A DNA stretch of 25,702 bases from a virus. Of the stretch, positions 1 through 7,898 are shown piece after piece (position 1 is the stretch's first letter; every line of letters begins with the position of its first letter). The stretch lies in IMG/VR virus record IMGVR_UViG_3300021962_000581, positions 1 to 25,702 of that record. One strand, written 5' to 3'. The notes beneath the pieces were generated by a model that saw only the letters and a program-made list of their open reading frames with translations, ran no database searches and was not told where the DNA came from. The position numbers and the translations under genes are program-made.

Positions 1-250
1 ATACACGCTCCGCGTGTTGCCACACTCCGCGTATCGGCAACGGCAACGGCAAGCAACACACACAACGCCGAGCACGGCGCACGACACGACACGACACACG
101 GCACACGACACGGCACACATCCGAATCTCCAAACAATTCCCGAAACTTTCACGTAAATCGTCACGTGGCTCAAACCATGCCGTACGGAATCCGAAAAGTC
201 GGGGGACCCGGCAAATTCAAAACCGTTTTCCAAATCAGCAGGGCAGCTTG
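1..250. repeat. GC-rich low-complexity tract at left edge
   Basis: The first roughly 250 bases are far richer in G and C than the rest of the window. At about 71-120 they form an imperfect run of short units related to cacga/cacgg. An open frame at 14-289 exists only because the repeat lacks stops; its product is Thr/His/Arg-rich and unlike any other protein here, so I do not call a gene. The tract could be a genome terminus, a replication or packaging region, or a contig-end artefact. The sequence alone does not decide. Confidence 0.5.
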
Positions 251-275
251 AAAATAGTGCATAGCCCCTTCCTTA

Positions 276-283
276 TATATTTG
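276..283 (+). promoter_or_regulatory. Candidate Bacteroidota-type promoter octamer
   Basis: The octamer TATATTTG matches the Bacteroidota -7 consensus TAnnTTTG. The nearest TTG upstream (248-250) is about 25 bases away, slightly more than usual for the -33 element. It lies at the change from GC-rich to AT-rich sequence and about 180 bases before the first gene, a sensible place for a promoter of the whole + strand block. A chance match in AT-rich DNA cannot be excluded. Confidence 0.25.
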
Positions 284-355
284 TTATAACATTTTTATTA
301 TTTCCCCTATGCTAATATTTTTTTTCAAAAAATTTTTTATAATATTTTTTTTAAA

Positions 356-406
356 AGTGTGACGTTAGGTAGTTATATTAAATAAATAGCAGGCTAATGT
401 CGCACT
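356..406 (+). promoter_or_regulatory. Leader hairpin upstream of the first gene
   Basis: Bases 356-368 pair with 394-406 to give a 13-bp stem with two G-U wobbles and a loop of about 25 bases. It sits in the non-coding leader 54 bases before the first start codon, after T- and A-rich runs at about 320-352. Wobble pairs favour a structure acting in RNA, such as a 5' leader stabiliser, processing site or attenuator, but the role is unknown. Confidence 0.4.
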
Positions 407-459
407 GTAAGATTTACTAACTATGCGTGATTGTATAAACTATATTAAAGTATTAGATT

Positions 460-735
460 ATGGAATACCATTTAGGCATACAGTCGCCTTTATTGAAGCA
501 GAAACTATCTCCTAAAGCGGCTAAGGCTAAAGCGGAAAGAGATTTGGCATATGCTAAGACGGACGATAGAACGGCAAAAAAGGCACATGCACAGAGAATG
601 CATCGTAAGAATCCTGGTAAGAAAGGTATGGACTATGACCATGAAGATGGTAGATTTGAATCTGTTAAACAGAATAGAGGTAATGAAGGTGAGGGCACAA
701 AAAAAGAAAGTGGTAAACATTATAAAATAAAGTAA
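460..735 (+). CDS. Small Lys-rich conserved phage protein
   Basis: This 91-aa product is strongly basic, has no hydrophobic segment and is probably largely disordered. The N-terminal half is Ala/Lys-rich and helical in character (residues about 17-48). The C-terminal half holds a charged stretch with DYDHEDGRF followed by a KxNRGNxGEGTKKE-like tail. I recall proteins of this layout in structural regions of uncultured Bacteroidota phages but know no assigned function. It is the first of four small genes that run with almost no spacing (next start 2 bases after this stop), so it is probably co-transcribed with them. A minor internal virion or DNA-binding role is possible; this is inference. Confidence 0.75.
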   Translation: MEYHLGIQSPLLKQKLSPKAAKAKAERDLAYAKTDDRTAKKAHAQRMHRKNPGKKGMDYDHEDGRFESVKQNRGNEGEGTKKESGKHYKIK

Positions 736-736
736 T

Positions 737-1042
737 ATGTACGGAAAAGGTATAGGCCCACAAGGTTTGGGTGTAAGCAAGAACAATGGTTATACTATTG
801 GAGAAGGAAATGGATGCGGATGTAATCACGGCCCTTTGAAAAAATTAAAAGATTTGAGTGGCGACAATAAAGTTACTTTCAAGGATGTTTTAATTGGTAG
901 AGGGGTTATTGAATCTCCGGTAAAGCAAAAATCACCCATAATGCTTAAAGATGATTGTTATAGAAAAGTAAAAGCATCTTATAAAGTTTTTCCTTCAGCC
1001 TATGCAAGTGGTGCTATTGCTAAATGCAGAAAAAATAAATAA
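737..1042 (+). CDS. Small basic Cys-containing protein
   Basis: This 101-aa product has a Gly-rich N-terminus with a CGCNHG cluster (about residues 30-35), a charged middle, and a C-terminal segment (about 73-98) with the pattern CYxKVKxSYKVFPSAYASGAIAKCRK. I recall that last pattern as a repeated module in small proteins of marine phages and giant algal viruses, without known biochemical function. The stop overlaps the next ATG by one base (TAATG), so translation is probably coupled. The paired Cys residues could bind a metal, but nothing shows it directly. Confidence 0.75.
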   Translation: MYGKGIGPQGLGVSKNNGYTIGEGNGCGCNHGPLKKLKDLSGDNKVTFKDVLIGRGVIESPVKQKSPIMLKDDCYRKVKASYKVFPSAYASGAIAKCRKNK

Positions 1043-1296
1043 TGGCAGTTCGCAAGACAGCAGAAGGAGCTTCTTTGAAACGATGGTTTAAAGAGAAGTG
1101 GACAGACGAGAAAGGTAATCCATGTGGATCTCCAGATAGAAAAGGTGTTAAAGCTTGTAGGCCTTCGGTTAGGGTAAGTAAAGACTCACCAAAACCATGG
1201 GGTCAAATGACACAAGCGGAAAAAACAAAAGTAGTATCAGCTAAAAAGAAAGTTGGTATGGGGGCTAGAAGATCTAGTAAAAGCAATGTATCATAA
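1042..1296 (+). CDS. DUF5872-like small basic protein
   Basis: This 84-aa product begins with SLKRWFKEKWTDEKGNPCG and continues with a Cys, an ACRPSVRVSKDSPKPW segment and a Lys-rich tail. The series (LKxWFxEKWxD, CG, ACRPSxRVSxxxPK) matches my memory of the DUF5872 family found in phages and large DNA viruses; the function is unknown. It overlaps the upstream stop by one base and lies 15 bases before the DUF6321-like gene. Its high positive charge and place among similar proteins suggest a nucleic-acid- or virion-associated role, which is inference. Confidence 0.75.
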   Translation: MAVRKTAEGASLKRWFKEKWTDEKGNPCGSPDRKGVKACRPSVRVSKDSPKPWGQMTQAEKTKVVSAKKKVGMGARRSSKSNVS

Positions 1297-1311
1297 ATAA
1301 AAAAATACGGT

Positions 1312-1650
1312 ATGGCATGTAAATGTAAAGGCAAATGTTCTTGTGGGGCAGCTGCTAAAAAAGCAACTCCGGTTATGCAGAAAAAAACTGCAGCTTGGAC
1401 ACGTAAAGAGGGCAAAGACCCTAAAGGTGGATTAAACGCTAAAGGTGTTGCAAGTTATAGAAGAGAAAATCCAGGAAGTAAATTGCAAACAGCGGTGACT
1501 AAAAAACCGTCTGAATTAAAGCCTGGTAGTAAAGATGCTAAAAGACGTAAATCTTTTTGTGCTAGAATGTCGGGTATGCCTGGACCTTTGAAAAAACCAA
1601 ATGGAGAACCAACGAGAAAAAAACTTGCATTAGACAAGTGGAATTGTTAA
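1312..1650 (+). CDS. DUF6321-like protein with N-terminal Cys cluster
   Basis: This 112-aa product starts with a metallothionein-like cluster, CKCKGKCSCG (residues 3-12). The body (about 28-112) carries AWTRKEGKDPKGGLNAKG, a YRRENPG segment, KSFCARMSGMPGP and a C-terminal EPTRKKLALDKWNC. This series is what I remember of the DUF6321 family, common in marine phages and of unknown role. The N-terminal CxCxxxCxC arrangement looks added to the core and could bind zinc or another soft metal. The protein is highly basic, like its three upstream neighbours, and is the last of the small-gene cluster before the fibre genes. Confidence 0.8.
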   Translation: MACKCKGKCSCGAAAKKATPVMQKKTAAWTRKEGKDPKGGLNAKGVASYRRENPGSKLQTAVTKKPSELKPGSKDAKRRKSFCARMSGMPGPLKKPNGEPTRKKLALDKWNC

Positions 1651-1660
1651 TAAAAATAAA

Positions 1661-1981
1661 ATGGCAATATTATATAGCTATCCAATAGCACAACCAGCAA
1701 TTACGGATTTAGTATTAGGAACACATGTTGATCCAGATAGACCATATGATGGTAATCCGACCAAGTCTTTTTATATGGCTGACATAATCAATTTGGCAGA
1801 AACAAAGACAGTAAGTAATCCTACTGCTGTAGCATTAAGTGGAAACACATTAAACACATTATACCCAAATGCAATGATAGGATTTAAAGTGCAATGTGCA
1901 AACCCGGCCGTATTAAAAATATATGAAAAAACTAACACTACTGCTTGGGTATCTTATACTATAGCATTAGTAACACCATAA
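1661..1981 (+). CDS. Short fibre-type protein sharing an N-terminal module with the next gene
   Basis: This 106-aa product has no membrane segment. Its first 50 residues parallel the start of the large fibre downstream: both begin MAI, then a YP pair, then an Asp and a LGT motif, then a Thr/Asn segment ending in a short helix. That layout is typical of the attachment end of phage fibres. The remainder (about 55-106) is beta-rich, with a NTLxP motif and a Thr-rich end. It may be a minor fibre, an adaptor co-assembling with the large fibre, or a duplicated module. It lies 11 bases after the small basic cluster and 9 bases before the fibre gene. Confidence 0.65.
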   Translation: MAILYSYPIAQPAITDLVLGTHVDPDRPYDGNPTKSFYMADIINLAETKTVSNPTAVALSGNTLNTLYPNAMIGFKVQCANPAVLKIYEKTNTTAWVSYTIALVTP

Positions 1982-1990
1982 AACAAATAA

Positions 1991-4780
1991 ATGGCAATAG
2001 GTAATTATTATCCAGTAAGCAGCTCTGTTGTAGACGCAGACCTATTTTTAGGTACAAAAGCGGGCAGTAATAATACTGTTAACTATACGGCTCAAACTGT
2101 AGTAGATTATTTAAATACTAATTCCAAAGTATCAGTTGGAGGACAATTGTCATTTCAATTTGTTGAGGTTCCTAATATACCTAAAACTATATCGTTCCCG
2201 GCAGGCGGAGGGGATAATACCTTGTTTTCTAGTATAACACAGTTAATAGTATCTATAAGTGATTTAGGTAATGCCAACGTTGTAGCATTTTTAAATTATT
2301 TAAATGGGAGTGAAATATTACTGGCACAACAAAACCAACCAAGCACATTTGGTCATTATAAAATAATAGGATATACAGTAACTGTTAATCCTAATTTTTA
2401 TACATTAACTTTACAATTCATAGGAGGCAATGGAAATATTACAAAAAACACATATTATGATTTAAGTTCTTTTGTTTTATCTAGTGGGGGTAATATACCT
2501 ACTAAGACAAGCGATTTAATAAATGATGGTGATGATGGGATTAATCCATTTATATCAGCACTGGCATTATCACCTTATCTGTTAAGCACTACTGCGGCTA
2601 CTACATATTTCCCAATACCAACCGGAACAACTTCTCAATACGTACGAGGGGATGGCTCATTAGCCACTTTTCCTACAAGTTCAACACCTACGTTAAACCA
2701 AGTATTAACTGCAGGTAATGTATCTTTATTAAACGCTAAGATTGGGGTTTTATATGGTTATGATACTAATAATCTAGATTACGGAACATTAGAGTTTTAT
2801 GATAGTGGAGTTGTTATAAAAGGAGCGGTTACAAATGAACTTCTATTTTATAATGATGGACTAGGCGCAGTTAGATTTAGTAATGGTGCATATACACCTA
2901 TGTTAAATTTTAGCGGTGTAGGAAATAATGTATATACTTTCCAAAACGCAAATGGTACGGTTGCTTTTTTAAGTGACATACCAGTTGTTACCGGGTTTGT
3001 TCCAAATTCAAGAACATTGACAATTAATGGTACAACATATGATTTAACAGCAAATAGAACTTGGAATGTTGGAACTGTTACATCTGTTGGAGCAACAGGA
3101 CCAATAACATCAACTGGAGGTAACACCCCTACTATATCCACGTCAATGTCCACTAATAAACTTATTGGTAGAAGTACTGCGGGAACAGGTGTAATGGAAG
3201 AAATTACTGTTGGATCAGGATTAACCTTATCTGGTGGTACTTTATCGGCTACCTCAACCGGAGGAAGTATACCTCATGCGACAGCCACAGGAACAGATAC
3301 TTATGCTGCAACTATAACTGGAGTAAGCTCTTATGCAGATGGAGATGCTTATTTAATTAGATTTACAAATGGTAACACTACAGGTGCTACTTTAAATATA
3401 AATGCATTAGGGGCTGTGCCATTATATGAGAACAACAATGGTCCTTTAATTGGTGGAGATATATGGGATGGAGGAGAAATGCTTTGTACTTATAATTCTA
3501 CTCTTAATATTTTCCAATGTATTGGAACTTCCCCAAATAGTTTATTTGCTTATGTTACAAATGCGGATGCATCAACAATAACAAAAGGACAAGTTGTTTA
3601 TGCTTTTGGAGGAACTGGAGATAGAATGACTGTGAAACTCGCAAACAATACGGGAGATTCAACATCTGCTCAAACAGTTGGAGTTGTCGTTTCTTCTTCT
3701 ATTGCTACAAATCAAAAAGGTATTATTATAGTTCAGGGTCTTTTAGATGGGCTTAGTATTTTGCCTACATCGACTTGGGCTGATGGAGATCCTGTATATC
3801 TAGGATCAACAGCTGGAAGCATTACAAAGGTAAAACCTTATGCACCTAATCATTTAGTTTATTTAGGAGTTGTTACAACAGCAAGTAATGGTTCAGCAGG
3901 AAGATGGTATGTAAGAGTACAGAACGGATATGAATTAGATGAATTACATAATGTACAAGCTCAGAGTCCTTCTGTAAATGATATTCTATATTATTTCGGT
4001 GGCTCTCCGGGGCAATGGAAGACTGCTTCTATACCAACTGTATTAGGATATACACCATTAAGCACAGCAATAACGTCTTTAAATGGTTTAACAGCAGCAA
4101 CCCAAACTTTTTCTACAAGTACTACAGGAACTGACTTTACTATTAGTTCTGTTGGAACAGTACATACATTCAATTTACCGGATGCTTCGGCAACCGCTAG
4201 AGGAGTAATTACAACAGGAACTCAAACTATAGCAGGAGCAAAAACATTTTCTACCGGAATAATAGCCTCATATACTTCTGCCAATACTATTGCTAGTATT
4301 AGTGGTACCGGGGTATTAACTGGGTTAAACACTTCAGGCGGTTATCCAAGTTTAACAGAATTAACTTACGTAAAAGGAGTAACGTCCGCGATACAAACGC
4401 AATTAGACGGGAAACAAAATACATTAACATTAACAACTACAGGAACAAGTGGTCCTGCTACATTAGTTGGTAATACGTTAAATATTCCACAATATAGTGG
4501 TGGTGGGGGAGGTTCAACCCCCGTTAAACTTACATCGCAAACTTTAGCAGTTGGCTCTTGGACATTAGTAGGAAGTTATTATACATACGCATTTAGTAAT
4601 GTTAATGTAACAACTACTTGCGATGTTTCAGTAACACCTCAAAACGCAAGCTACTTAACAGCATATAACGCTCAAGTACTTCCATTTGTTGCAGTAGCAG
4701 CAGGAGTAGCTACATTCTACTCACAATTTCCTCCACAAGCAAATATGACTGTGGATATAGTAATAACACAAACAACTTAA
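1991..4780 (+). CDS. Large tail fibre protein
   Basis: This 929-aa product is Ser/Thr/Gly/Asn-rich with a beta-solenoid or trimeric-fibre character. Residues 1-45 form the attachment-type module shared with the preceding gene. About 335-430 holds repeats of the [18 protein letters not shown] and TSVGATGPI kind seen in flavobacterial phage fibres. About 510-655 is a conserved fibre module that ends [15 protein letters not shown]. About 680-760 holds GYTPLS and TIAGAKTFS elements, followed by a Gly-rich hinge (SGGGGG) and a small C-terminal beta domain. It most likely forms the host-binding fibre; which domain binds the receptor is not visible. It lies 5 bases before a second fibre gene. Confidence 0.85.
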   Translation: MAIGNYYPVSSSVVDADLFLGTKAGSNNTVNYTAQTVVDYLNTNSKVSVGGQLSFQFVEVPNIPKTISFPAGGGDNTLFSSITQLIVSISDLGNANVVAFLNYLNGSEILLAQQNQPSTFGHYKIIGYTVTVNPNFYTLTLQFIGGNGNITKNTYYDLSSFVLSSGGNIPTKTSDLINDGDDGINPFISALALSPYLLSTTAATTYFPIPTGTTSQYVRGDGSLATFPTSSTPTLNQVLTAGNVSLLNAKIGVLYGYDTNNLDYGTLEFYDSGVVIKGAVTNELLFYNDGLGAVRFSNGAYTPMLNFSGVGNNVYTFQNANGTVAFLSDIPVVTGFVPNSRTLTINGTTYDLTANRTWNVGTVTSVGATGPITSTGGNTPTISTSMSTNKLIGRSTAGTGVMEEITVGSGLTLSGGTLSATSTGGSIPHATATGTDTYAATITGVSSYADGDAYLIRFTNGNTTGATLNINALGAVPLYENNNGPLIGGDIWDGGEMLCTYNSTLNIFQCIGTSPNSLFAYVTNADASTITKGQVVYAFGGTGDRMTVKLANNTGDSTSAQTVGVVVSSSIATNQKGIIIVQGLLDGLSILPTSTWADGDPVYLGSTAGSITKVKPYAPNHLVYLGVVTTASNGSAGRWYVRVQNGYELDELHNVQAQSPSVNDILYYFGGSPGQWKTASIPTVLGYTPLSTAITSLNGLTAATQTFSTSTTGTDFTISSVGTVHTFNLPDASATARGVITTGTQTIAGAKTFSTGIIASYTSANTIASISGTGVLTGLNTSGGYPSLTELTYVKGVTSAIQTQLDGKQNTLTLTTTGTSGPATLVGNTLNIPQYSGGGGGSTPVKLTSQTLAVGSWTLVGSYYTYAFSNVNVTTTCDVSVTPQNASYLTAYNAQVLPFVAVAAGVATFYSQFPPQANMTVDIVITQTT

Positions 4781-4785
4781 ATCTA

Positions 4786-6999
4786 ATGGCATTTAACGCA
4801 TTAATAAATACAATTGCACCTATTCCAACACCTGTTGATTGGGTAAGACCTGCTGATTGGATAACTATAACTGATACCCCTAACGAGGTTCAATTTTTAG
4901 TTGCTGATACAGGAGCTAAAGCATTTGCGATAACAACTACATTTACTCGTACATCGGGTAATATATACATTGATTGGGGAGATGGAGTAACTGATACAAT
5001 TTCAACTACAGCTTCAACAACTACAAATCACGTTTATTCAACGGGCGGAACACCTTGTTCAAGAGGTTACAATACATTTAAGATTAGAATATACGGAGAC
5101 GCAACTTGCGTAATTACAAATGCAAAACATATCTCAAATTTCAGTGTTACAGGTGGTAGCTCTTATTACAATATAGGTTTATTAGAGGCATATTTTGGTA
5201 ATAATACTTGTAATAATAATACATTTTTTACTTATTATTTTAATTCATTAGCTGCTCAACCAAATAGCACAGGGTCATTCCAATTATTAGAATATGTAAA
5301 ACTACCAAATACAGTAAGTTGGACAAATCAAATGGATAGTATGTTTTTGAATTGTCCTAATTTATATGTAGTTATTATGCCAACTTCGGCAAGTTCACTA
5401 ACAACTTTTTTTAATACTTTTAGAAATTGTGTTAATTTAAGAGATATAATATTGCCAAGTAATTCAACATTAATTACAACATTATCAGGGGCTTTTAATA
5501 CTTGCACAAATTTAAGAACAATTTCATTTCCTACAACCTTAAATGTTTGTACTATAATGACAGATATGTGTAGAAGTTGTTTTTCATTAAAGAATATTAC
5601 TTTACCTAGTATAAATTTATTAGTTACAGCAACTACTAGCTTTTTTTATTGTATTTCTTTACAATGGATTAGATTTACATCAATGCCAAGTCCTGTTTCA
5701 GCAGGAACAGCAGTAAATATTTCCTCATTTTTTTCAAATTGTTGGAATTTACAAAATGTATATTTTCCGTCTTCTTGTTCTTCAAATGCAATTTATAACG
5801 CAGCTAGTTTATTTGCAAGTTGCACAAATTTAAAAAATATAATATTTCCAATAAATTTCAATGCATCAACATTATCCTCAACATTTTCAAGTTGTAGTAG
5901 TATAACAAATATAATTTTTCAGTCTCCTTGCCCGAATTTAACAACAATGCAGAGTACATTTGCAAATTGCTTTTTATTAAATTCAATAACTTTTCCAACA
6001 ACTGTTGGTGCAACTATAAATTTGAGTTCTACATTTCAAACTTGTATTTCATTACGTTCAATAACAATACCTAGTGGATGGATAATTCAAACTTTGTCAG
6101 CTACTTTCGATTCTTGTTGGAGTGCTACATCAATAACATTACCGAATAATGCTCAAAATAGTTGTATTTCAATGGCCGGGACTTTTAGCGGTTGTCAAAA
6201 ATTAGAAAATGTAGTATTGCCAACTAGTTTAAATATTGTAAATAATTTAAGTGCTGTATTTGCATCTTGTTTTAGATTAAGTTCAATACAATTTCCAAGT
6301 ACTATGAACTCAGTAACAACAATAAATGGAGGTTTTTCAAATTGTTATAGTTTAACATCATTAACTTTGCCAACTAGTATGAATGCTTGTAGTGATTTTG
6401 GTTTTACATTTCAACTTTGTACATCATTAACTACTTTATTATTTCCAAATACAATATCTACAAACACTACAACTTTTGCAAATTCATTCCAACAATGCTC
6501 TAGTTTAAGAACTGTGACTCTACCGACTACACAAACTTCGTTAGTAAATTCAATAGACAATATGTTATCGGAATGTGGAAATTTAACAACAATAAATAAT
6601 TTAAATAGAATTGGAAGTTTAACAGCAACCCCATTAGTTTCATCTTTAAATGGGGGATCTTCGACATTATTTTCAAATTTAATAACTTCTTTAAGTTATA
6701 GCTGTCCTTTTTCAGTATTAAGATTAAACGGAACTAGCACAACAACAAACTTTAATAAATTAAATTCATTAAGATTGTTAAATGCATCAGCAGGTCAATG
6801 GACAGGTGCATCGCCACAAATAAATGTTTCTTTTTGTGATTTATCAACTGCTGCGTTGAATACATTATTTGCTGATATAGCAGCACAAGGTAACGTAGTG
6901 AGTAAAACAATAAATATAACAAGTTGCACAGGAGCAGCGGGTTTAACAGCAGCAGATAGATTAGTATTAACGTCAAGAGGTTGGACAATAACAGGATAA
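4786..6999 (+). CDS. Fibre or receptor-binding protein with BspA-type leucine-rich repeats
   Basis: This 737-aa product has an N-terminal domain (about 1-130) with a WGDG motif and a following NHVYS, as in PKD-like beta folds. Residues about 165-600 hold some 17 repeats of 23-25 residues, each close to CxxLxxIxLP followed by an FxxC segment. This is the BspA (Treponema/Bacteroides) leucine-rich repeat, known from surface adhesins. Nearly every repeat keeps the same Cys. The C-terminus (about 680-737) with DLSTAALNTLFADI and RLVLTSRGWTITG resembles the ends of other phage fibre proteins. Placed directly after the main fibre, it is best read as a virion adhesin. Phage use of this repeat may reflect gain from a bacterial surface protein. 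Confidence 0.8.
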   Translation: MAFNALINTIAPIPTPVDWVRPADWITITDTPNEVQFLVADTGAKAFAITTTFTRTSGNIYIDWGDGVTDTISTTASTTTNHVYSTGGTPCSRGYNTFKIRIYGDATCVITNAKHISNFSVTGGSSYYNIGLLEAYFGNNTCNNNTFFTYYFNSLAAQPNSTGSFQLLEYVKLPNTVSWTNQMDSMFLNCPNLYVVIMPTSASSLTTFFNTFRNCVNLRDIILPSNSTLITTLSGAFNTCTNLRTISFPTTLNVCTIMTDMCRSCFSLKNITLPSINLLVTATTSFFYCISLQWIRFTSMPSPVSAGTAVNISSFFSNCWNLQNVYFPSSCSSNAIYNAASLFASCTNLKNIIFPINFNASTLSSTFSSCSSITNIIFQSPCPNLTTMQSTFANCFLLNSITFPTTVGATINLSSTFQTCISLRSITIPSGWIIQTLSATFDSCWSATSITLPNNAQNSCISMAGTFSGCQKLENVVLPTSLNIVNNLSAVFASCFRLSSIQFPSTMNSVTTINGGFSNCYSLTSLTLPTSMNACSDFGFTFQLCTSLTTLLFPNTISTNTTTFANSFQQCSSLRTVTLPTTQTSLVNSIDNMLSECGNLTTINNLNRIGSLTATPLVSSLNGGSSTLFSNLITSLSYSCPFSVLRLNGTSTTTNFNKLNSLRLLNASAGQWTGASPQINVSFCDLSTAALNTLFADIAAQGNVVSKTINITSCTGAAGLTAADRLVLTSRGWTITG

Positions 7000-7000
7000 T

Positions 7001-7171
7001 ATGGAAGGATTTTACAGACAAAACGAAGATTTAATTTGGGAATATGCACCTAACTTTGTGTATGCACCTGATTATACATTATTAAAAGAAGAAAAAGATA
7101 CTTATGAATATCCAATAGATGGATGGACATGGTATGATAAACAACCTTATACAAATGAAGAAAATGAGTAA
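7001..7171 (+). CDS. 56-aa fibre-associated protein
   Basis: This short frame begins one base after the stop of the leucine-rich-repeat fibre. The product is acidic and aromatic-rich: it starts MEGFYRQNEDLIWEYAPNF, continues YAPDYTLLKEE, and has a YPIDGWTWYD motif near the end. I recall small proteins of this pattern directly behind fibre genes in flavobacterial phages. A role in fibre folding or attachment is plausible but unproven. Its stop overlaps the start of the next gene by 8 bases, which supports it being a real translated gene. Confidence 0.75.
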   Translation: MEGFYRQNEDLIWEYAPNFVYAPDYTLLKEEKDTYEYPIDGWTWYDKQPYTNEENE

Positions 7172-7346
7172 AGAACAATTAGATTTATTATTAAATAAAT
7201 GGATAAGTAGAAAACTATCTGTTTTTATAGTAGCATGCACGGGATTATTCTCAGGATATTTAACCTCATCTGATTGGGTTATTATATCTACAGCATACAT
7301 AGGAATTCAAGGATTTACGGACATTGTTAATAAACTGAAGAGATAA
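7164..7346 (+). CDS. Small membrane protein, candidate holin
   Basis: This 60-aa product has a polar N-terminus, two hydrophobic segments (about residues 18-34 and 38-54) split by a short SSDW turn, and a basic tail NKLKR. Size, topology and position before a lysis-type enzyme and a spanin fit a small two-helix holin. Upstream in-frame starts at 7119 and 7155 exist, but I chose 7164 because it gives the usual short overlap with the previous stop and a normal N-terminus. The stop overlaps the next start as TAATG. No family was recognised, so holin is inferred from topology and context. Confidence 0.65.
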   Translation: MSKEQLDLLLNKWISRKLSVFIVACTGLFSGYLTSSDWVIISTAYIGIQGFTDIVNKLKR

Positions 7347-7546
7347 TGGATCAATGTAGCCTACGCGTTTATTCTTTAAATGCTTTAACACTTATAATGA
7401 GTCTTACGAATTTGGAAGATACACTAAAAATATTATTATTGTTAATATCAATAATATATACCTCAATGAAAATATACGACTGGTTAATAATTAAAATAAA
7501 AGGAAATAAAAATGCAGATAACAGTAAAGAGACTACACAAGACTAA
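7346..7546 (+). CDS. Small single-span membrane protein, lysis region
   Basis: This 66-aa product has one strongly hydrophobic stretch (about residues 25-48, LKILLLLISIIYTS and onward) and a charged C-terminus (KGNKNADNSKE). The TAATG overlap with the previous stop supports a start at 7346. A second ATG at 7397 would give 49 aa starting MSLTNLEDTLK, a cleaner membrane-protein N-terminus, so the true start is uncertain. Its end overlaps the DUF5675 gene by 35 bases. It could be a second holin, an antiholin or a pinholin partner of the upstream protein. This is inferred only from topology and place. Confidence 0.6.
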   Translation: MDQCSLRVYSLNALTLIMSLTNLEDTLKILLLLISIIYTSMKIYDWLIIKIKGNKNADNSKETTQD

Positions 7547-7898
7547 TACATCTACAATAGGTGAACTATTGGTGGATGGTATTTTCCAATGTTACACGCT
7601 AGAGGATACAGAAAGACCGGTAAAGATTAAAAACGAAACAGCAATTCCAAAGGGAACTTATAAAGTTATAATCAATCAATCTAATAGGTTCAAAAGATTA
7701 TTACCTTTATTATTAAATGTACCAAACTTTGAAGGAGTTCGTATACATAGTGGCAACACTAATCATGATACAGAAGGTTGTATACTTGTTGGGCAAACAA
7801 GAGGAGCCAACTATGTTGGCCAATCAAGAAAAGCATTTGAAAAGTTATTTAAAAAAATGCAAGCAGCTAAAGAAATATCACTAACTATATTATCGTAA
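7512..7898 (+). CDS. DUF5675 family protein, candidate lysis or cell-wall enzyme
   Basis: This 128-aa product matches what I know of the DUF5675 family along its whole length: STIGELLVDGIFQCYTLED (about 14-32), AIPKGTYKV (44-52), LPLLLNVPNFEGVRIHSGN (64-82) and DTEGCILVG (86-94). The His-Ser-Gly-Asn plus Glu-Gly-Cys arrangement resembles the HG...GC signature of L,D-transpeptidase-type catalytic sites, so peptidoglycan cleavage is possible. No experimental role is known to me. It sits between two holin-like proteins and a spanin, the usual slot of the endolysin, and no other lysin is seen in the window. Its stop overlaps the spanin start (TAATG). Confidence 0.8.
   Translation: MQITVKRLHKTNTSTIGELLVDGIFQCYTLEDTERPVKIKNETAIPKGTYKVIINQSNRFKRLLPLLLNVPNFEGVRIHSGNTNHDTEGCILVGQTRGANYVGQSRKAFEKLFKKMQAAKEISLTILS

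Noticed and set aside
71-120. CRISPR-like repeats
   Set aside because: Units are short, imperfect and adjacent with no spacers.
14-289. Open frame of 91 codons in the GC-rich tract
   Set aside because: The product is Thr/His/Arg-rich and follows the DNA repeat; no leader or link to the next gene, and the frame probably exists because repeat units lack stops.
150-460. tRNA gene or attachment site in the non-coding left region
   Set aside because: No T-loop motif or cloverleaf pairing could be found on either strand by eye.
505-786. Minus-strand frame opposite the first small genes
   Set aside because: It mirrors Lys-rich coding on the + strand, giving a Phe/Leu-rich product; all supported genes are on the + strand.
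2848-3153. Minus-strand frame inside the large fibre gene
   Set aside because: It overlaps a well-supported fibre domain and shows no motif of its own.
4786-6999. Diversity-generating retroelement target
   Set aside because: Repeat-rich fibre genes are frequent targets, but no reverse transcriptase and no second copy of a fibre segment were seen in the window.
6752-7049. Two minus-strand frames over the end of the repeat fibre
   Set aside because: Hydrophobic or mixed products caused by AT-rich coding on the other strand; no independent support.
7119-7163. Upstream start for the candidate holin
   Set aside because: It would overlap the 56-aa gene by 53 bases and add an unlikely N-terminus; the ATG at 7164 gives a normal short overlap.
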